DNA from: Chitinispirillales bacterium
Lineage (GTDB): Bacteria > Fibrobacterota > Chitinivibrionia > Chitinivibrionales > Chitinivibrionaceae
Assembly: GCA_031254455.1 (NCBI GenBank)
Contig: JAIRUI010000097.1
Coordinates: forward strand, 1 to 29,353
DNA: 29,353 bases
Direction: 5' to 3'
A program made the position numbers and the translations under genes. The notes under the pieces were generated by a model. That model saw only the letters and a program-made list of their open reading frames with translations, searched no databases and had not been told where the DNA came from. Position 1 is the stretch's first letter. The number at the start of each line of letters is the position of its first letter. Shown piece after piece: positions 7,458 to 14,693 of the stretch.

Positions 7458-8336
7458 TTAATCGCGTTCTCTATAGCGAAAATTTCCTTTTATGTATTCG
7501 GAACGGATGACGTTCACAAACGCATCGGCGTCACATTTTTTTATTTCAAGAATAACGGAATTTACTTCGTCCGCCGAAACAACCGAATAAATGAGGGTTC
7601 TTTCTTTTTTTTGAAACTGTCCGATTCCGTCAAACGAAGTCGCCGCACGGTCACAAGAGTTTTTAATCGCTTCATAGACGGCGACAGGGGAGTCCGTTAT
7701 TATTAATAATGTTTTTTGTTGATATCCTAAATAAAAGTACTTTATTCCTATTGTCGTAATATACTGGAAAATAACGGAATAAAGTACTTTATCTATATCA
7801 AAAATACATGCCGCGGCAAATAAAACTATACAGTTGAAAAAGAAAATATATCGCCAACCGTCCTGTTTACATTTTTCGGAAATAAGAATCGCGATAAAAT
7901 CTGTTCCTCCGCTTGTCGCGCCGGCGTGCAGGCACAAACTAATTGCAAAAGCGTTGAGAAGTCCTCCGAAAACCACTGACAAAAGCGGGTTCTGTACTCT
8001 CAGATAATTAGCAAAAATCGGTGGAATGCTATCCGTAAAAATCCCTACGAGAAAAATGGAAATACAGGAGTAAATCGTGAATTTTTTACCTATATGGAAA
8101 TAACTTATTATCGCCGGTATCAAGCAAAATCCGTAAAACATCGGACTAAATGGAATATCCGTATTAAAAAATAATCCTCCGATTTGTCGTAAAAGCAAAG
8201 CGACTCCCATAAATCCTCCGGGAATTAAATCGCCGGCATAAATAAACGAATTTATATTCAACGCCATAAGAAACGACGCCAATGAAATAAAAACGATTCT
8301 TTTAATCGGATAAAATTTAGTTTTCTTAAAATCCAT
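7458..8336 (-). CDS. YitT family membrane protein (DUF161 plus DUF2179)
   Basis: A 292-residue integral membrane protein. The first about 200 residues hold five or six hydrophobic segments with small-residue motifs such as AGDLIPGGFMG (residues 34-44) and HAGATSGGTDF. These are typical of the YitT/DUF161 family. The last about 80 residues form a soluble DUF2179-type domain (TLLIITDSP, ERTLIYSVV, ADAFVNVI). The transported substrate, if any, is not established for the family. The start at 8336 follows a weak purine-rich ribosome site. It converges with the G1P dehydrogenase gene. Between them, 7408-7427 has an A/T-only inverted repeat (TTACAAA/TTTGTAA), too weak to call a terminator. Confidence 0.85.
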   Translation of the reverse strand: MDFKKTKFYPIKRIVFISLASFLMALNINSFIYAGDLIPGGFMGVALLLRQIGGLFFNTDIPFSPMFYGFCLIPAIISYFHIGKKFTIYSCISIFLVGIFTDSIPPIFANYLRVQNPLLSVVFGGLLNAFAISLCLHAGATSGGTDFIAILISEKCKQDGWRYIFFFNCIVLFAAACIFDIDKVLYSVIFQYITTIGIKYFYLGYQQKTLLIITDSPVAVYEAIKNSCDRAATSFDGIGQFQKKERTLIYSVVSADEVNSVILEIKKCDADAFVNVIRSEYIKGNFRYRERD

Positions 8337-8540
8337 AAAAACTCTCTGCTATAAAATTTTTCACGAAAAAATACTATTTGTGAATACGGTCTGTACTGTG
8401 TATGCAATTTTTCCTAACCTCTCTCGCTCTCTCCGTTACTTACTTTACATAATATCAATTATGGGAAATATAAAAATCATAATTATAGACATATGACGGT
8501 GAGTCTATTGAGACTATTTCAGAAATAATGAAAATAGGTA

Positions 8541-8570
8541 TTGACTTTTGCTTAAGAATAAAAGTATATT
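8541..8570 (+). promoter_or_regulatory. sigma-70-type promoter for the RRM protein gene
   Basis: TTGACT (8541-8546), an 18-bp spacer, and TATATT (8565-8570). Each hexamer differs from consensus at one position. The predicted start near 8577 gives a leader of about 100 nt before ATG 8678. Confidence 0.7.
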
Positions 8571-8581
8571 ACATTTTAATA

Positions 8582-8652
8582 CGGTAAAATACCGCGCCAT
8601 TAGTTTTTGTCGGCGTCGCAAAGAATTGATGGCTATAAATTTCAGTGACGCT
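8582..8652 (+). promoter_or_regulatory. structured 5' leader of the RRM mRNA
   Basis: Two helices can form. CGGTA (8582-8586) pairs with TACCG (8590-8594) around an AAA loop. GCGTC (8613-8617) pairs with GACGC (8647-8651), extendable by a G-U pair on each side. The second ends about 14 nt before the AGGGGA ribosome site. It may tune stability or translation with temperature, as in some cold-shock mRNAs, but that is inference. Confidence 0.4.
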
Positions 8653-8677
8653 AAGATTTTTTATTAGGGGACCCTTT

Positions 8678-8977
8678 ATGGATATCTATGTCGGAAATCT
8701 CGCTTGGGCCGTCGATAGCGACGCGTTGCGAGGAACATTTGAGCAGCACGGTGAAGTTGCATCAGCAAGAGTAATTATGGACAAATTCACCGGAAAATCA
8801 AAAGGATTCGGATTTGTTGAAATGCCGAATGAAGAAGAAGGAAATGCTGCGATTGAAAAATTGAACGGATATGAACTTAGCGGAAGACCGCTTCGTGTTA
8901 ATCGTTCGGAACCCAAGCAACGCGATACTCGCGTAAACGGCGGTGGCGGCAATGGACGCTCTTACGACAGAAGATAA
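8678..8977 (+). CDS. small RRM-domain RNA-binding protein
   Basis: A 99-residue single-RRM protein that likely binds single-stranded RNA in the cytoplasm. RNP2 is IYVGNL (residues 3-8) and RNP1 is KGFGFVEM (42-49). The RRM spans about 1-78 and is followed by a short basic, Gly-rich tail (NGGGGNGRSYDRR), the layout of cyanobacterial and other bacterial Rbp proteins, several of which respond to cold. I chose ATG 8678 over the in-frame ATG 8645. The AGGGGA ribosome site lies 7 nt upstream of 8678, and RRM proteins normally start a few residues before RNP2. The gene stands alone, with its own promoter and a terminator at 9007-9045. Confidence 0.92.
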   Translation: MDIYVGNLAWAVDSDALRGTFEQHGEVASARVIMDKFTGKSKGFGFVEMPNEEEGNAAIEKLNGYELSGRPLRVNRSEPKQRDTRVNGGGGNGRSYDRR

Positions 8978-9006
8978 TCTGTTTTAATCGTGCAAAAAAA
9001 ATGTTC

Positions 9007-9045
9007 AAAAAAAGGTCTCCAAAATTTCTTTTGGAGACCTTTTTG
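9007..9045 (+). terminator. intrinsic terminator between converging genes, probably bidirectional
   Basis: An 11-bp perfect stem (GGTCTCCAAAA at 9014-9024 with 9029-9039) has a TTTC loop. It is flanked by seven A on the left and five T on the right, so it can act in both directions: for the RRM gene and for the FKBP gene on the other strand. Confidence 0.9.
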
Positions 9046-9067
9046 ATTTGTATCAATTTTTCGTGAT

Positions 9068-9790
9068 TTATTCAACGCTAATAAGTTCTACTTCAAAAAT
9101 CAAAGCGCTCGCAGGCGGGATTGCGCCGGGAATTCCTCTATTGCCGTACGCCAAATCAGACGGGATATAAAGTTTATGTTTTGAACCGACATTCATAAGT
9201 TTAAGACCTTCCGTCCAACCTTTAATTACTCCATTAACAGGAAATTTAACCGTTGATGAATCGTTTGATTTGTCAAATTCTTTACCATCTATGAATGTTC
9301 CGACATAACGAACCTCTACCCTACTTTCGTCGGTCGGTTTTGCCTTTGTGATATCTCCTTCAACTAAAACTTCATACTGGAGACCGCTCTCCGTTGTAAC
9401 GACTCCTTCTCTTTGTTTATTTTTTTCAAAAAATTCTGCATTAATCGCATCGTTTTTTTCCGCATCCGCTTTTGCTTTTGCTTCCGTTTCGTCACGAAGA
9501 CGCTCAAACACGTTTTGTTGAATTTGACGAGCCGTATTATCGTCAATTCTCGAAACACTCATGGTATCAAAACCTTCCAAAATCGCCGCAACCAAAACTT
9601 CTTTTTTTAATTCTTTTTGAAACATCTGCGCAGAACGAGCGATGTCACGTCCAATTACATAACTGAAGCTGTCTTGTTGCGTTACTAAATTGATTTCTTT
9701 TTTTGTCGAAAAAACGCCGTTTTTATTGCATCCGACAAACACACTTAAGACAACTACCGCCGAAAGTATCGGCAAAATAACCTTTCTCAT
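9068..9790 (-). CDS. FKBP-type peptidyl-prolyl isomerase lipoprotein
   Basis: A 240-residue lipoprotein that should assist protein folding in the periplasm by cis-trans proline isomerisation. The signal sequence ends in a V-G-C lipobox (Cys21). Residues about 40-130 resemble the helical FKBP_N dimerisation domain, with the usual SYVIGRDIA start. Residues about 134-240 are the FKBP domain: VEVRYVGTFIDGKEFD, VIKGWTEGL, YIPSDLAYG and the C-terminal ALIFEVELISV. These are the Mip/FkpA hallmarks. The frame stays open upstream through the tRNA gene, but ATG 9790 is right: AGGAG lies 8 nt before it and the signal peptide starts there. It is 46 bp downstream of tRNA-Leu on the same strand and may share its transcript. 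Confidence 0.92.
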   Translation of the reverse strand: MRKVILPILSAVVVLSVFVGCNKNGVFSTKKEINLVTQQDSFSYVIGRDIARSAQMFQKELKKEVLVAAILEGFDTMSVSRIDDNTARQIQQNVFERLRDETEAKAKADAEKNDAINAEFFEKNKQREGVVTTESGLQYEVLVEGDITKAKPTDESRVEVRYVGTFIDGKEFDKSNDSSTVKFPVNGVIKGWTEGLKLMNVGSKHKLYIPSDLAYGNRGIPGAIPPASALIFEVELISVE

Positions 9791-9836
9791 AAACAGAACT
9801 CCTCTTTTATTGTTTTGAAACTCATTGGTTTTGGAA

Positions 9837-9921
9837 TAGTCGGAGCGGGAATTGAACCCGCACGGATGCAATATCCAAGGGATTTTAAGTCCCCAGTGTC
9901 TACCTATTCCACCATCCGACC
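9837..9921 (-). tRNA. tRNA-Leu (anticodon UAA)
   Basis: An 85-nt class II tRNA. The acceptor is GGTCGGA paired with TCCGACT (first pair G-U), with discriminator A. The D-arm has the Leu pattern GTGGAATAGGTAGACAC. The anticodon loop CTTAAAA carries TAA. A variable arm is present, and the T-arm is GCGGG-TTCAATT-CCCGC. The 3' CCA is not encoded (TTCC follows), so CCA addition is needed. The FKBP gene lies 46 bp downstream. Confidence 0.95.
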
Positions 9922-10014
9922 GCACAAAATACCAGTAGAAAATACATTATTGTGCCGTTAAATATATGTGAAAAACGTATATTATCGGTAAAAAACATAT
10001 TTTAGGAGAAAATA

Positions 10015-11136
10015 ATGATTAAATTTACATACATTACCGTATTGTCTTTGCTCGTATTTTTGTTGAGCGGATGTGTAAAAAGCGACAATAATAATAAATT
10101 GGAGGAAAACGATATGATAATTGCCGCAAAATTGTTTAAGGTCTTATCAAATAACGCTTTGGAAAATCAGATTGTAATTATGAAAAATTTGAAAATAAAT
10201 CAACTATACGTTCGTCCAGAGCAAGCGCTAAAAAGCGGGTCGCCGGAAATTCTTGACGAGGCAAATATCGACTTGTGGTTGATTGCTCCGATTTTTTACA
10301 ACGATGAAAATCAGGACATCTCCCCTACTCCGCGTTGGGCGGTTTGTGACAACGGCGAAATTGCGCAAGAAAAATCCGAAAACGGTAATTGGTTGAAAAT
10401 GGTTTGCCCAAATGACACGAATTATTTGGATTATAGGATCTCGTATTTGGAAGACGTGCTTTCCATGTGTAAATTTAAAGGAATAAGTTTGGATTTCATA
10501 AGGTATTTTGTTTTTTGGGAGGAAGTCTTTGAAGATACGCCAAGCGAAACGTTACACAATTCCTGTTTTTGCGATGCTTGTATAAATTGTTTCAAAGAAT
10601 ATTTACAACTTCCTGCAATTCAAGGAGATAATATAAAAGATAAAACAGATTTTATCATAAAAAATTATTTTGATGAATGGACGGATTTCAAGTGTGCCGT
10701 AATCAGCGAAAATGTAGAAAAAATTATTTCAAGGCTACGACAAAAGAATCCGTTTTTGGAAGTGAATTTGCATGCGGTTCCTTGGACAAAAAGCGATTTC
10801 AACGGTTCAATCAGATCGATTGTCGGGCAAGATTTTTCTATATTATCAAATAAATTGACACTCTTAACTCCGATGGTTTATAGTAAAATGTTAAGGCGAA
10901 ACGGACAATGGATAAACGATTTAGTGAAATCGCTTCACGAAGAATGCAACGGTAAAGTAAAAGTAATTCCCGCAATTCAATGTAAATCGGTGTATGGCGA
11001 AAGTTTCAATGACGGAGATTTTGAAGATATATTAAAAAACGCGGTCAAATCTCCATCATCCGGCGTATCAATTTGGCCGTTTGAAGATTTGACCGACGAG
11101 AAAATTAAAATTATTGAACAAGCGCTGCGGCGGTAA
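10015..11136 (+). CDS. lipoprotein with probable TIM-barrel glycoside-hydrolase-like domain
   Basis: A 373-residue lipoprotein: signal sequence with lipobox L-S-G-C (Cys20), then a short Asn/Asp-rich linker. The rest looks like an uncharacterised (alpha/beta)8 hydrolase-like fold of the DUF4015/GHL kind. Supporting stretches are KINQLYVRPE, a beta strand with GISLDFIRYFVFWEE (residues about 160-174), PMVYSKML near 285, and VIPAIQ near 320. Acidic residues on the Asp-Phe-Ile-Arg-Tyr strand are plausible active-site residues. A Cys cluster (CFCDACINC, about 186-194) is unusual and might bind metal or form disulfides. A strong AGGAGA ribosome site precedes ATG 10015. It lies 68 bp before the DUF2229 gene on the same strand. 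The fold assignment is by pattern only. Confidence 0.6.
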   Translation: MIKFTYITVLSLLVFLLSGCVKSDNNNKLEENDMIIAAKLFKVLSNNALENQIVIMKNLKINQLYVRPEQALKSGSPEILDEANIDLWLIAPIFYNDENQDISPTPRWAVCDNGEIAQEKSENGNWLKMVCPNDTNYLDYRISYLEDVLSMCKFKGISLDFIRYFVFWEEVFEDTPSETLHNSCFCDACINCFKEYLQLPAIQGDNIKDKTDFIIKNYFDEWTDFKCAVISENVEKIISRLRQKNPFLEVNLHAVPWTKSDFNGSIRSIVGQDFSILSNKLTLLTPMVYSKMLRRNGQWINDLVKSLHEECNGKVKVIPAIQCKSVYGESFNDGDFEDILKNAVKSPSSGVSIWPFEDLTDEKIKIIEQALRR

Positions 11137-11204
11137 TTTTTCAACTAATTATGTATAGATATTCTTTCTTTAAATAAATTATATTTCCGTCTAGGAAGAA
11201 AAAT

Positions 11205-13721
11205 ATGAACAAGCAAAACTCAAAATTTGTAGGATTTGAAAACCTCAGAAACTTAACTTATGACGTTTCGGACGGCGACAGATGTCCGTATTGCGCAAAC
11301 GCATGTTCGAGATCGGTTCTTCGTTTTTCAAACAGTGAAATTTTTGTAACTGGTAACCGTTGTGAAAAAGGGGAAAATGTTGACGGCAAAAAAGCGCCGC
11401 AAAATTCTTTACAAAAAAAAGTTCCGGATATGATGCAGGAACGCGAGGCGATGATTTTCAAAAACTACAATAAAGAATTTCCCGCAAAAACCCAAAAAGG
11501 CAGTATCGGGATACCGGTAGTTTTGGATTTTTACGATTCGCTTCCGTTTTGGGGGACGCTCTTTGCCGCGCTGGGTTACAAGGTGGAATTATCAGAACGA
11601 AGCAGTGCAAAAATATTTGAGAAAGGACTTTCAACCATTCCGTCGGACACAATTTGTCTGCCTGCAAAAATGGTTCACGGACACATAAAATTACTCATTG
11701 AAAAAGGCGTCAATATGGTGTTTTTCCCATCAATTCACAAAAATATTAAAACAAACCCGACAGCAGACAGTTCGTGGAATTGTGCCGTACTAATGGGTTA
11801 TCCGGAAGTGATTAAGATACAGGAAAAATTAAACTTATTCGAAATAAAATACCTATCCCCAGCCTTTAGATGGACTGCGCCGAAATTAAAAAAAACGCAA
11901 ATTATTTCTTTTTTGATAAATACACTTGGCGAAAGCAATTCTTCTGCGCAGAAAGCGTTGAAATTTGCCGAAATCGCTGCAAAAAAACACAAAAACAAGT
12001 TGTTTGAACGCGGCAAAGAAATTTTGGACGAAATTAAAAAATCACACGGATTTGGAGTTTTACTTTCCGGAAGACCATATCACGGCGATTCGTTCATAAA
12101 TCACGGCGTCTCGAATTTATTTACCGCGAATGGCATTCCGGTTCTGATTAATGAGTGTATAGATTTGGATAAAATAGACGTATCCACGGCGAGAATCGAT
12201 ACTTACAACACATTTCACACCAGAATGGTTGCGGCGGCTATGGCTGTTGCGGACAACGAGCGATTAGAATTAGTGCAGCTGGTAAGTTTCGGCTGTGGGC
12301 ACGATGCGGTTTTGACCGATGAAATTGATAGAATTTTACGGGCAAAGTCACAAAAAGCGATGCTCTCACTCAAATTAGACGAAGGCGAAAACAAAGGACC
12401 GTTGTCTATACGAATCACATCGTTTATCGAAACTATAAAAATTCGTAAAAAAGAGCGATTTGTGAGCACACATAAAAATTTCTTGCCGCCTTATAAAAAA
12501 ATTTACGGAAAAGAAGACAGAAACCGGATAATTTTAATCCCGAACTTATCGTCCTCATTTTCTATTTTGATGGAACAGGCGCTAAAAGCGCAGAATTACG
12601 AAACGCGAATTTTACCGGTAGCGGATAAAAAAGCGATTGAATTGGGTAAAAAATACGTTCATAACGACATTTGTTTTCCGGCGCAGGTGAATATTGGCGA
12701 ACATTTGCGATACTTATATAAATACAAAAACAAAAAGGACTCTTTTTCGGTTATGATTGCGAAAAATTGTCAGGATTGCCGTGCAGGGCATTATGCGGCT
12801 TTAACGCGGAAAGCGCTTGACGCGAACGGCTTTGAAGACGTTCCGATTTTGACGACAGATTTCGGTGACAAACGAAATATTCATCCGGGATTTAAAATCA
12901 GTGAATTGAAATTCAGTTTATTTTCTATAAAAGGAATGGCGCTTATTGATGCGATAGACGATATGACGCGGAAATGCCGCCCTTACGAAAGAGATGCGGG
13001 GACTTGCGCGATTCTCAATGAAAAATGGTGCAGAATTTTGAGCAAAACACTAAGAGAAAAAGGATGGCGCGCATCCCTCAAACAACTTGAATTTGCCATA
13101 AAAGAGTTCAATGAAAACGCGACCGACCGCTCAATCCGTAAACCACGTGTGGGAATCATAGGCGAAATTTTGGTAAATTATCATGAAACTGGAAATTACA
13201 AAATTGTCGAATATTTGGAAGAACACGGAATGGAGATAATTTTACCTGCTATTGCCGAATTTTGGCGGCAAAACGCCGTAAATTTCAGGACTATGAGCAA
13301 CAGAGGACATTCGCGTTCGGCAATTTTCAGAAGATTTATGGGTTTTGCATACGAAAAAGCGTTCGATATTGCGATAAATCCGGTAGAAAAGCGAATGAAA
13401 AAATTCAAATATTATGAACCGCACTCCAATATTTTCGATATGGCGCAATACGCAAAAGAAATTTTTGACATCGCTTTTTTCGCGGGCGAGGGCTGGCTTA
13501 TTCCAGGCGAGATTATTTCGTGGATAAAAAAAGGGGTAAATGCACACTTGATAATCCAGCCGTTCGGATGCCTGCCAAATCACATTACCGGACGCGGCGT
13601 TGTCAAGGCAATCAAAGAAAAATATCCGGGGACGACAATTTTGTCATTAGATTTCGACCCTGACACGTCTTTGGCAAATATTCACAATCGAATGCAGATG
13701 ATAATTTTGAATGCCAAATAA
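11205..13721 (+). CDS. acyl-CoA dehydratase activase-related protein (DUF2229/COG3580-3581), without ATPase domains
   Basis: An 838-residue protein matching the C-terminal half of the giant 2-hydroxyacyl-CoA dehydratase activase-like fusions. The start has a Cys cluster CPYCANACSR and NRCEKGE (residues about 28-55), then a DUF2229-like region (IGIPVVLDFYDSLPFW, DTICLPAKMVHGH). Later come LLSGRPYHGD, HVNHGV-like residues and a HgdB-like part (NDICFPAQVN, NCQDCRAGHYAA), and a C-terminal PFGCLPNHITGRG. The Cys residues suggest an iron-sulfur cluster. Full-length relatives of about 1,400 residues carry two BcrAD/BadFG ATPase domains in front. None is present here and only 68 bp separate it from the upstream gene. 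An AGGAAG ribosome site fits ATG 11205. The cellular reaction is not established for the family. Confidence 0.8.
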   Translation: MNKQNSKFVGFENLRNLTYDVSDGDRCPYCANACSRSVLRFSNSEIFVTGNRCEKGENVDGKKAPQNSLQKKVPDMMQEREAMIFKNYNKEFPAKTQKGSIGIPVVLDFYDSLPFWGTLFAALGYKVELSERSSAKIFEKGLSTIPSDTICLPAKMVHGHIKLLIEKGVNMVFFPSIHKNIKTNPTADSSWNCAVLMGYPEVIKIQEKLNLFEIKYLSPAFRWTAPKLKKTQIISFLINTLGESNSSAQKALKFAEIAAKKHKNKLFERGKEILDEIKKSHGFGVLLSGRPYHGDSFINHGVSNLFTANGIPVLINECIDLDKIDVSTARIDTYNTFHTRMVAAAMAVADNERLELVQLVSFGCGHDAVLTDEIDRILRAKSQKAMLSLKLDEGENKGPLSIRITSFIETIKIRKKERFVSTHKNFLPPYKKIYGKEDRNRIILIPNLSSSFSILMEQALKAQNYETRILPVADKKAIELGKKYVHNDICFPAQVNIGEHLRYLYKYKNKKDSFSVMIAKNCQDCRAGHYAALTRKALDANGFEDVPILTTDFGDKRNIHPGFKISELKFSLFSIKGMALIDAIDDMTRKCRPYERDAGTCAILNEKWCRILSKTLREKGWRASLKQLEFAIKEFNENATDRSIRKPRVGIIGEILVNYHETGNYKIVEYLEEHGMEIILPAIAEFWRQNAVNFRTMSNRGHSRSAIFRRFMGFAYEKAFDIAINPVEKRMKKFKYYEPHSNIFDMAQYAKEIFDIAFFAGEGWLIPGEIISWIKKGVNAHLIIQPFGCLPNHITGRGVVKAIKEKYPGTTILSLDFDPDTSLANIHNRMQMIILNAK

Positions 13722-13775
13722 GCAGATTTAATCGTTCAATCTCCTCCTATCTTTTCAGAGCGCCGACTCTTTAAT

Positions 13776-13792
13776 TTGGCACAATATTTGAT
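13776..13792 (+). promoter_or_regulatory. candidate sigma-54 (-24/-12) promoter
   Basis: TTGGCACAATATTTGAT fits the RpoN consensus YTGGCACGRNNNTTGCW except for two positions, one of them the usual C of the -12 GC. GG (13778-13779) is ten bases before GA (13790-13791). Transcription would start near 13803, just before the short duplicated ATG region. No enhancer-binding site was recognised. Confidence 0.45.
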
Positions 13793-13846
13793 AACAATCT
13801 TTATTATGTTGCACAAATTTTAATTAACAGTAGAAGGAGTTTTATT

Positions 13847-14569
13847 ATGTTACACGAACTTTCAACACACAACAACAAAAACGTAACGTCGGCAAAGATA
13901 TTTGACATGCCAACGGCAAAACATTATGCAGGCAAAAACTTCACATCCGTTTACGAAAAGCAGAACAGTCCTCGCGAAGAAGAAAATTTTAAGGCAACAT
14001 TTCAGAGGGAGGTCGGCAAAAATTTCCATGCGGATAGCAAAAACCGAACGACTCACAACGAAGAAGTAAATTTTAAGGAACCGTTTCATAAAACGGATAA
14101 ATATAATGAAATAATGAAATTGTTGGATGAAATGATGCATACTGTGTTGCGAGCATGCGCGAATAAGATGGAAGTTAAATTTGATCCGAAAGCTGAGGAG
14201 ATTAGAACCGGTGCCGATTTATTAGTACCTCGCCAGCAAATGTGGGAAGAGTATCAACGCATGGAAGCTGAACGGGCATCCTATCATAATGCCTTAAGCA
14301 TACCTGTCGACGAGGCAAAACTTCAGAAAATGGATAAACATACTGCAATTGTGCTTAAAATACAATTGTTGCAAGGTGCGATAAACGCTTTGATAGAACG
14401 ATTAGGTGAACGCAATATGACTTCTTCGGGAGAGCAGACAGCGGGTGTAGTTAAAGAATATGTTCCGGATCCGAATATTAGATTGATTGATCATAATTCC
14501 TTTCAATTGCAATATAATGCTCGTTTGCAAGCTATAGCGCAATTATCTTCATTGTCTAATTCGCAATGA
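13847..14569 (+). CDS. hypothetical protein with an internal duplication
   Basis: A 240-residue hydrophilic protein I do not recognise. It has no signal peptide and no membrane segment. Residues 29-56 and 57-84 are two copies of a 28-residue unit, each starting GKNF and carrying EE then NFK and F near its end. From about 85 to 205 the protein looks helical and charged, and may form coiled coils. The last 30 residues are Gln/Ser-rich. An AAGGAG ribosome site sits 7 nt before ATG 13847. A sigma-54-like promoter lies upstream, and a 22-bp near-copy of the start region lies 41 bp before it. A hairpin follows the stop. Sigma-54 control would suit a surface or motility-linked role, but that is a guess. 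Confidence 0.6.
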   Translation: MLHELSTHNNKNVTSAKIFDMPTAKHYAGKNFTSVYEKQNSPREEENFKATFQREVGKNFHADSKNRTTHNEEVNFKEPFHKTDKYNEIMKLLDEMMHTVLRACANKMEVKFDPKAEEIRTGADLLVPRQQMWEEYQRMEAERASYHNALSIPVDEAKLQKMDKHTAIVLKIQLLQGAINALIERLGERNMTSSGEQTAGVVKEYVPDPNIRLIDHNSFQLQYNARLQAIAQLSSLSNSQ

Positions 14570-14622
14570 CAATAAAAACCTGTGAGCGGTAATTATCGTA
14601 TAACTATGCGCATTACTGTTAT

Positions 14623-14664
14623 CCCCATTTTAATTATAGCACATTTGCAACAATTAAAATGGGG
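14623..14664 (+). terminator. long hairpin between converging genes
   Basis: A perfect 13-bp stem pairs CCCCATTTTAATT (14623-14635) with 14652-14664 around a 16-nt loop. Only short T runs follow on either strand, so it may be a weak bidirectional terminator or an mRNA-stabilising hairpin. Confidence 0.55.
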
Positions 14665-14693
14665 TGTTTGAAAAATACTCTTTGCCTCAGCCC

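Larger units (their letters stand above)
8337..8677 (+). other. 341-bp divergent intergenic region between the YitT-like and RRM genes
   Basis: It holds a good plus-strand promoter at 8541-8570 and a structured leader at 8582-8652 for the RRM gene. The part nearest the YitT-like gene has a pyrimidine tract (8420-8437) and AT-rich DNA in which I cannot place a convincing minus-strand promoter. No extra ORF with a ribosome site was found. Confidence 0.55.

Noticed and set aside
8420..8437. CT-rich tract upstream of the YitT-like gene
   Set aside because: It is short and imperfect, with no matching copy or structure found. Nothing supports a function.
9791..9925. N-terminal extension of the FKBP frame through the tRNA gene
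   Set aside because: The extension is translated tRNA sequence. The lipoprotein signal and ribosome site place the start at 9790.
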